In this document: positions 1-5,200 of the stretch, in pieces
How the letters are laid out: each line of letters begins with the position of its first letter
Position numbering within the stretch: the stretch's first letter is position 1
Assembly: GCA_958442925.1 (NCBI GenBank)
Contig: CAUCIO010000072.1
Location: forward strand, 1-10,495
Origin: an uncultured Clostridium sp.
GTDB lineage: Bacteria; Bacillota; Clostridia; Lachnospirales; Lachnospiraceae
Direction: 5' to 3'
DNA: 10,495 nt
Position numbers and translations under genes: made by a program
Notes under the pieces: generated by a model
Seen by the model: the letters and a program-made list of their open reading frames with translations, nothing else
What the model was told of the DNA's origin: nothing
Database searches by the model: none

Positions 1-128
1 TGGAGGAGCTGTGCAACAGAACTCCGGAGGATATGATGAAGGTGAGAAACCTTGGACGCAAATCCTTAGAAGAGGTGCTTGCAAAATTAAAGGAGTTAGG
101 CTTACAGCTTAACCCAAGCGAGGAGTAG
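1..128 (+). CDS. rpoA: RNA polymerase alpha subunit, C-terminal end (partial)
   Basis: This is the last 41 codons of an open frame that enters from the left edge and ends in TAG at 126-128. The visible peptide contains EDMMKVRNLGRKSLEEV followed by LKELGLQL, the typical end of the alpha subunit C-terminal domain. That domain is the helix-hairpin-helix fold that contacts UP-element DNA and activators in the RNA polymerase holoenzyme. The neighbour rplQ follows 106 nt downstream, the conserved order at the end of the S10/spc/alpha ribosomal region in Firmicutes. A short hairpin (GAAGA, TACG loop, TCTTC, 128-141) starts at the last base of the stop codon; it has no T tract and is probably not a terminator. 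The 5' part of the gene lies outside the window. Confidence 0.96.
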   Translation, partial: EELCNRTPEDMMKVRNLGRKSLEEVLAKLKELGLQLNPSEE

Positions 129-234
129 AAGATACGTCTTCCATCCTCATTGAGACTGATTTATGGACAAAAAGCATCCGCCCAGTAAGCCCGAAGACGC
201 ATGGACGGATGTTCCACAAATGGAGGACATTATA

Positions 235-771
235 ATGGCAGGATATAGAAAGCTGGGAAGAACTTCCAGCCAGAGAAAAGCATTATTAAGAAACCAGGTT
301 ACAAACCTGTTATACAACGGCAAGATCGTTACAACTGAGGCAAGAGCTAAGGAAGTAAAGAAGATCGCCGAGGGCTTAATTGCACTTGCAGTTAAGGAGA
401 AGGACAACTACGATACAGTTAAGGTTACAGCAAAGGTAGCTAAGAAGGACGCTGACGGCAAGAGAGTAAAGGAAGTCGTTGACGGAAAGAAAGTAACTGT
501 ATACGAGGAAGTAGAGAAAGAGATCAAGAAGGACAGACCGTCCAGACTTCACGCAAGAAGACAGATGTTAAAGGTTCTCTACGACGTGACAGAGGTTCCG
601 ACAGCTAAGGCTGGAAGAAAGAAAAATACAAAGTCTGTAGACCTTGTAGCTAAGATGTTCGACGAGATCGCTCCGAAGTACGCTAACCGTAACGGCGGTT
701 ACACAAGAATCGTAAAGATCGGTCTTCGTAAGGGCGACGCAGCTATGGAAGTTTTACTTGAGTTAGTATAA
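235..771 (+). CDS. rplQ: 50S ribosomal protein L17, long-insert form
   Basis: The 178-residue product begins MAGYRKLGRTSSQRKALLRN and ends YTRIVKIGLRKGDAAMEVLLELV, both diagnostic of bacterial L17, a protein of the large ribosomal subunit near the exit tunnel. The start at 235 is chosen because GGAGG (222-226) lies 8 nt upstream. An in-frame ATG at 163 would add 24 residues absent from the family and has no ribosome binding site. L17 is usually about 115-130 residues. The extra length is a Lys/Glu/Val-rich insert at roughly residues 54-100, just before the conserved RLHARRQ motif. From memory, long L17 proteins of this kind occur in some Clostridia, so I do not treat it as a fusion. It is probably co-transcribed with rpoA and ends at the hairpin at 805-841. 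Confidence 0.97.
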   Translation: MAGYRKLGRTSSQRKALLRNQVTNLLYNGKIVTTEARAKEVKKIAEGLIALAVKEKDNYDTVKVTAKVAKKDADGKRVKEVVDGKKVTVYEEVEKEIKKDRPSRLHARRQMLKVLYDVTEVPTAKAGRKKNTKSVDLVAKMFDEIAPKYANRNGGYTRIVKIGLRKGDAAMEVLLELV

Positions 772-804
772 TTTCATATCTCAGCTCAGATTGAATCAAA
801 ACAG

Positions 805-841
805 AAAACCCCTTCGGGAAGAAATTCCTGAAGGGGTTTTT
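805..841 (+). terminator. Strong intrinsic terminator after rplQ, possibly bidirectional
   Basis: The arms AAAACCCCTTCGGGAA (805-820) and TTCCTGAAGGGGTTTT (825-840) pair over 16 bp with one G-U wobble around a GAAA tetraloop. A run of five T residues (837-841) overlaps the 3' arm. It closes the rpoA-rplQ transcript. On the opposite strand the same hairpin is followed by four T residues, and the minus-strand regulator stops only 9 nt away at 850, so it may serve both convergent genes, less strongly for the regulator. Confidence 0.93.
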
Positions 842-849
842 CGATCTGT

Positions 850-2082
850 TTACAAATCGTCATCCAGCTGTTTCAATGAATATTCTAACAGCAGATCATT
901 TCTGGGATACAGATCCCGGTACTGTTTCATAATGCGTCTTACGGCCTGTTTAGCCCGCTCCTGGGAATTATCCTCGTCCACCGGCAGAAGCAGAAGATAC
1001 TGCTCCGAACTGTAGCGGCAGAATACGTCGCCTTTTCTCAGGGTTGTGGTAATGGCCTGGCAGAGAGAATCCATAGCCTTGGAAAGTGTCTGGGAGCGGA
1101 TGGATCTCTGCTCAAGCACAGTGAGGGAGAAGAGGCACAGGTAGGCGCAGCCTCCGGCTCTCGATATGCTTCGTATGGTGACGCGGCACAGATCCTTGAA
1201 CACAGCGTACTCGCAGAAGTAAGCTCCTCTTTGATACCGGGGGGGGGTATTTTCTGAAAGCTGGGATAATATTTCGTCAATGTCAGATGCCTGGGCATGG
1301 TTTCCGGAGGAGATAATCTTATAAAGAGCTGTAAAACTATCGGACAGCGGTGGAAATTCTCCCGGATGATTGTAAAAGCTGTTGATAACTGCCTGATAAT
1401 GGTTGACAGCTGCAATCTGGTTTCCGCTGAGATACAGGGAATAGATTAGATTATAATGGGCCGTTTCATCGTAGGGGGACAGGGCCAGCACCCGGCGGCA
1501 CAGGGCAATTTGATGGCTGTAAGCTTCCCGCTGCATATAGAGCTCCATGCACAGATGAGCCATCTTCAGAAAAAGGGAGGCATAATAGGTATTGACGGGA
1601 ATGACCCAGGATTCCTCAGAAGAATTAGGAAGAAATTCACCGCGGTACAGATCCATTGCCTTCAGGCAGAGAGAAATCTGCTTTTCCTGATCCTGCTCCA
1701 TAAAAATCTGGCTGCACATCTCGTCAAACTGCCTGGAATCCACTTCTGCAGGCAGAGCGGGATTCCAGAGGTAAACGCCGTTCTGCTGGATCAGAAGCTC
1801 AGACGCCGGTACGGGAAGGGGAGTGAGAAGCTTTCTGGCCCGGAATACAAGAGACTTCAGGGAGCCGGAAGGGCTGGACAGCTCTGTATCCGGCCACAAT
1901 ATATTTACAAGCTCAGACGTAGATATCTCCCGCTTCTGGAATGCAATCAGATACTGGAGCAGGAGCCAGGCCTTTTTAGAAGGGCTGTCGCCTTCGCTGA
2001 CTGTGATGCCGCCTATGGTAATGGAAAAGCCGCCGAACATTTTCACCTGTACGGCCGCTGAATGTAACATTTCTGGTTTCAT
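850..2082 (-). CDS. BTAD (SARP-like) transcriptional regulator with degenerate GGDEF-like C-terminus
   Basis: The 410-residue protein is probably a DNA-binding activator. Residues about 12-108 look like an OmpR/SARP-type winged helix (VKMFGGFSITIGG, KKAWLLLQYLIAF, ELVNILWP, LKSLVFRARKLL). Residues about 112-255 fit the helical bacterial transcriptional activation domain (EVDSRQFDEMCSQ, YRGEFLPN, ALSPYDETAHYNLIYSLYLSGN). Residues about 285-395 resemble a GGDEF fold: RKGDVFCRY-SSEQY-LLLLP stands where RxGDVxxRYGGDEFxLLLP would be, so cyclase residues are missing and catalysis is unlikely. The ATG at 2082 follows a near-perfect GGAGGTGA on the minus strand (2089-2096, 6 nt spacing). The gene is divergent from the surface operon and convergent with rplQ. 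A nine-C run lies at codons 279-282 (1239-1247). Targets are not known from sequence; the 11-bp-period repeats at both surface-gene promoters are the obvious candidates. Confidence 0.88.
   Translation of the reverse strand: MKPEMLHSAAVQVKMFGGFSITIGGITVSEGDSPSKKAWLLLQYLIAFQKREISTSELVNILWPDTELSSPSGSLKSLVFRARKLLTPLPVPASELLIQQNGVYLWNPALPAEVDSRQFDEMCSQIFMEQDQEKQISLCLKAMDLYRGEFLPNSSEESWVIPVNTYYASLFLKMAHLCMELYMQREAYSHQIALCRRVLALSPYDETAHYNLIYSLYLSGNQIAAVNHYQAVINSFYNHPGEFPPLSDSFTALYKIISSGNHAQASDIDEILSQLSENTPPRYQRGAYFCEYAVFKDLCRVTIRSISRAGGCAYLCLFSLTVLEQRSIRSQTLSKAMDSLCQAITTTLRKGDVFCRYSSEQYLLLLPVDEDNSQERAKQAVRRIMKQYRDLYPRNDLLLEYSLKQLDDDL
1239..1247 (-). repeat. Nine-C homopolymer tract in the regulator gene
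   Basis: The + strand has nine G residues in a row, read as C9 in the coding strand at Thr279-Pro-Pro-Arg282, in the linker between the BTAD and GGDEF-like domains. The present length keeps the frame open. By hand translation, one C fewer brings a stop at 1038 after about 75 altered residues, and one C more brings a stop at 1112-1114 after about 45. Either change keeps the DNA-binding and BTAD parts and removes the C-terminal domain. Whether the length varies cannot be seen from one sequence. Confidence 0.85.
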
Positions 2083-2129
2083 GATACCTCACCTCCGCCA
2101 GTTTCATGGCTGAAAATTTCACTTTAATT

Positions 2130-2158
2130 ATTGTAAAACGGCATCTCACAAAAGTCTA
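2130..2158 (-). promoter_or_regulatory. Possible promoter of the BTAD regulator
   Basis: Read on the minus strand, TAGACT (2153-2158, 4 of 6 to TTGACA) is followed after 17 nt by TACAAT (2130-2135, 5 of 6 to TATAAT). Transcription would begin near 2123, leaving a leader of about 40 nt before the ATG at 2082. The -35 lies inside the CAAAAGT direct repeat at 2149-2166, so this promoter may itself be controlled. The prediction rests on hexamer matches only. Confidence 0.4.
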
Positions 2159-2166
2159 GCAAAAGT
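2149..2166. repeat. Direct repeat CAAAAGT-N4-CAAAAGT (11-bp period) between divergent promoters
   Basis: CAAAAGT occurs at 2149-2155 and exactly one DNA turn later at 2160-2166. The spacing equals that of the GTAACCG repeats 19 nt downstream, but the heptamer differs. It overlaps the predicted -35 of the regulator gene and lies upstream of the surface-operon promoter. A related A-rich pattern (AAAAGT, AAAAG, TTGGAA) precedes the second GTAACCG site at 8695-8720. It could be a second operator, an autoregulatory site or an UP-like element. Confidence 0.45.
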
Positions 2167-2184
2167 TGGAATTACCCCTTGTTT

Positions 2185-2216
2185 GTAACCGGCGTGTAAC
2201 CGCCGCGCTTTATAAT
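2185..2216 (+). promoter_or_regulatory. Surface-operon promoter with SARP-like direct-repeat operator (P1)
   Basis: GTAACCG at 2185-2191 and 2196-2202 (11-bp period) is followed after 8 nt by a perfect TATAAT at 2211-2216. The hexamer expected for a -35 with 17-nt spacing is ACCGGC, not a sigma-A -35, so the promoter probably needs an activator bound to the repeats. Known Streptomyces SARPs bind heptamer direct repeats of 11-bp period whose last copy ends 8 bp before the -10, which is the arrangement here. Predicted start of transcription is near 2223, about 70 nt before the ATG at 2292. Confidence 0.75.
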
Positions 2217-2249
2217 AACCGTATATTCTTAAGAAATTGTGAACATAGC

Positions 2250-2268
2250 AGAACCAGAACTGAAACAT
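2250..2268 (+). other. Leader element AGAAC-N5-CTGAAACAT, copy 1
   Basis: The leader of the large surface gene has AGAAC, five unmatched bases, then CTGAAACAT. The same 5+9 bases with the same gap recur at 8761-8779 in the leader of the second TasA-like gene. The distance from the -10 differs (33 against 8 nt), so it is more likely an RNA-level feature or a relic of shared ancestry than a promoter part. Its function is unknown. Confidence 0.35.
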
Positions 2269-2291
2269 AATAAACGAGCAGGGGTGAGGAA

Positions 2292-5200
2292 ATGAGAAGA
2301 ATCAGAAAGAAAATCAAGAGAAGAGTGGCGGCCCTTCTGGCAGCATGCATGGTGACAACTTCCTTTCCGGGCGAAGCGTTTGGCGCTGAGGCAGCCGATT
2401 ACGGAACAGACGATACTCCGGAAAATGTGGTGCTTCACCTGGATCAGGATAAGCTGAAAGCGGCAGTAGAAGATGCCGTCAGAAGCGGCGACGAATATTC
2501 AGAAAATCTTAAGTTTTACGCAGAAGATGGAAGCGATTCTCAGCCAGAGCTGTATAACCAGCTGTTCCGGGACGGAATTCTCTATGAGGTTTCCCTGGAG
2601 GATGCAGCGGCGGCTACCCCGTCAGACGCAGCGGCAGAGGACGGAGAGGTGACGATTCTGGTTCGCCCGGATCTGGGCGCAGAGACGGAGGCTGAGGGTG
2701 GAAATCAGGCCACTGCTTCTGATGCGGAAGAAAAGGCGACTTCCTCTGACAGCAAAGTATCAGGAAGAGCAACGGATTCCGATGCAGATCTTTCCGATTA
2801 TGAGGCTACAGGCAACGAGCAGATTATTATCCTGTTTAGAAACGCAGGAGACAATGAGGTGATTTATCAGATTGAAGTCAATGGAAATCTGACGCCGGAG
2901 ATTACCGTACCGGCCGGTTCCACTCTTATCTCTGATCTGGCCAGTGAATCTGACGCAGAGGAGCTGGAAGAAACAGAAGAAGAGCCGGCAGAAGAGCCTG
3001 CTGAGGATGGCGGCGTTCCTGGAGGCAGTTCAGGAGGAGGATCTGGAAGCGGATCCGCAGAATCCGGAACAGACAGTTCTGAGCCTCAGACGCCTTCTGA
3101 AGATGAGAAGACAGACGTTCCCTCTGAGGGAGGAAGTTCAGAACAGGAGGAAGGAAGCCAGGAGTCAGGCGAGAGTACAGATTCCGAGAAGCCAGAAGAG
3201 GGCGGTACAGAAAGCCAGACGCCGGACAGAGAGCCAGATTCCTCTGAGAATCAGGGCAGCCAGACAACAGATCCTGACACTGGAAAAGAGGAAGCAGATG
3301 GAAGCGGATCCGCAGAAAGCCATCAGGGAGATTCTTCAGAGTCAGGTTCCGGTTCTTCTGATAAAGCAGAAGGCAGTCACGACAGCAGTGAAAATAAATC
3401 AGATTCCGGAAGTAAGGATAACAGCAAGCCGGAATCTTCCGGAAGCGGAAGTGATGACAGCGCAGATAAAACTGCAGAGGCCCTTACCATTTCCAGCCAC
3501 CTGGTTCCGCGTGTAGCGGCTGTTGGCCCATCTGGGGAAGAGTACGATCCGGAAGCCAGCGGACTGACTCCTGAGGAAGAGTGGGAGCTGTTCCAGGAAG
3601 AAGGAGAAGACGAGGAGGAAGAGGATTACGAGGAAGAGGAGAGCTATGAGGACGAGCTGGCAATCATGGCTGAAACATCCGACACCGGCATGGAGGGAAC
3701 TGTTCTGGAACCAGTGCTGGTGAAGAGAGAGAAGTTTTCCTTCTTCGGTTCTAAAATGTTCAGAGGCCAGCCGGTAGCGGCGGCAGCCTATGTGACCACT
3801 CTGAATGGGCTGGGAACTCCCTATGCAGCAGAGTCAGAGTTTACAGTGGACTTGTTTGATTATGGAACCTTTAATGGTTGGATTGATGGAAATAAAAATA
3901 ATAATACCTATGTACAGAGTAATGGAACCAAGGAGTTTAACGGATTAATCAGCGCTTCTACATATCAGAATAACGATATAGCTGGCACTACAGACTTTTT
4001 AATGGCGCCGGTGGACGGGGCACAAGGCAAGGTGAACGGAGCAACGGTACAGAGTTCCCTGATCCGCGGAATTGTGGACACACAGTATCAGGAAGGCGCA
4101 GATGGATTAAGATTTGCAGAAGGACTTCACAAACTGGAACCGTATGGAAATACAATCTTTCCGAATGAAGAACAGTATAGTGCTATAAAAGCAAACATAA
4201 GTGGCGTTGACAAGTATTTTAAAGCTTATTACAATGTAGGGCTGCCGCTGAAGAATCAGGGTGAGAATCACTATAGAATTTCATCAGATTATAATTACAT
4301 CGTAGGATCCAGCGATCGGTTTGGTAACAGAAGTATCAATTTATTAAAGTATAACGGATATAGCGATCATCCATATACAACAGGAGCAGGCTTCTGGCCG
4401 TTAAATAACGGAAAACATAATGACTACTCACAACAGACAGGAAATCAGTATTTCGGTATGAAATTTTCTACTGATTTTTACCTGCCGGAAGATGGAATGT
4501 GGAAGGGACAGCCGCTGCAGTTTACCTTTACAGGAGACGATGACGTATGGGTATTCATAGACGGACAGCTGGTTCTGGATATGGGAGGACTTCACCAGAG
4601 AGTGGAGGGTGAAATTGACTTTGCAACTGGTTACACGAAAGTGAAGGGAAATGGTCATGCAAAAAAATATGTCGTGCTGGATAATTCTGGTGACCAGGTA
4701 GCACAACATACTGTTAATAACAAGTATGTAGCAGGATATATTTACGGAGACAAGAGTGTTGCTGTAGAGAATGCCTATAAGAACGGAATAAATACAGAGT
4801 ATCTGGAGTCAGCCAGATGTACAGCCATTGATAAAGAAAGGAAAACACATACCCTGGATTTCTATCTGGTAGAGCGCGCTCCATATGGTTCCAATTGTAC
4901 CATTGACTTTACGCTTCCAACTATGCCCAAAGGAAACTTAAATATAGTAAAGGCAGTTGAAGGCGAGGAGAAGACACCAGGACAGGACTATGCCTTTAAG
5001 ATTCAGAAACAGACACCGGATGGCGGCTGGGAAGATTATGCAGGCGGAAGCTTTATGCTGAATAAAGAAGAAAAGAAGTCGTTCCCATTAGCTGAGACAG
5101 GGGTATACCGCGTAGCTGAAATTGACAATGGAGGCGCAGCGGTAACAACCTGGGGTGGAGTTGAATCTACAGAAGAGGAGGCGGATGGAACAAGCTGGCA

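Noticed and set aside
163..234. Upstream in-frame ATG extending L17 by 24 residues
   Set aside because: There is no ribosome binding site before it, the extension has no family counterpart, and GGAGG precedes the ATG at 235 at a good distance.
791..1015. Short + strand frame across the terminator
   Set aside because: It runs through the terminator hairpin and the regulator 3' end, and its product is Ser/Arg-rich with no features.
1456..2061. Open frame of 201 codons on the + strand opposite the regulator
   Set aside because: It lacks recognisable domains and is fully antisense to a gene with clear domains and a strong ribosome binding site.
2110..2121. CodY-like half site (TGAAAATTTC) in the divergent region
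   Set aside because: Only one half resembles the CodY box; the other half does not match, so it is likely chance in AT-rich DNA.
2940..3480. Repetitive DNA in the Ser/Glu-rich linker as a tandem-repeat or CRISPR array
   Set aside because: There is no regular unit length or spacer pattern; the similarity comes from codon and composition bias, with only one 17-bp unit repeated.
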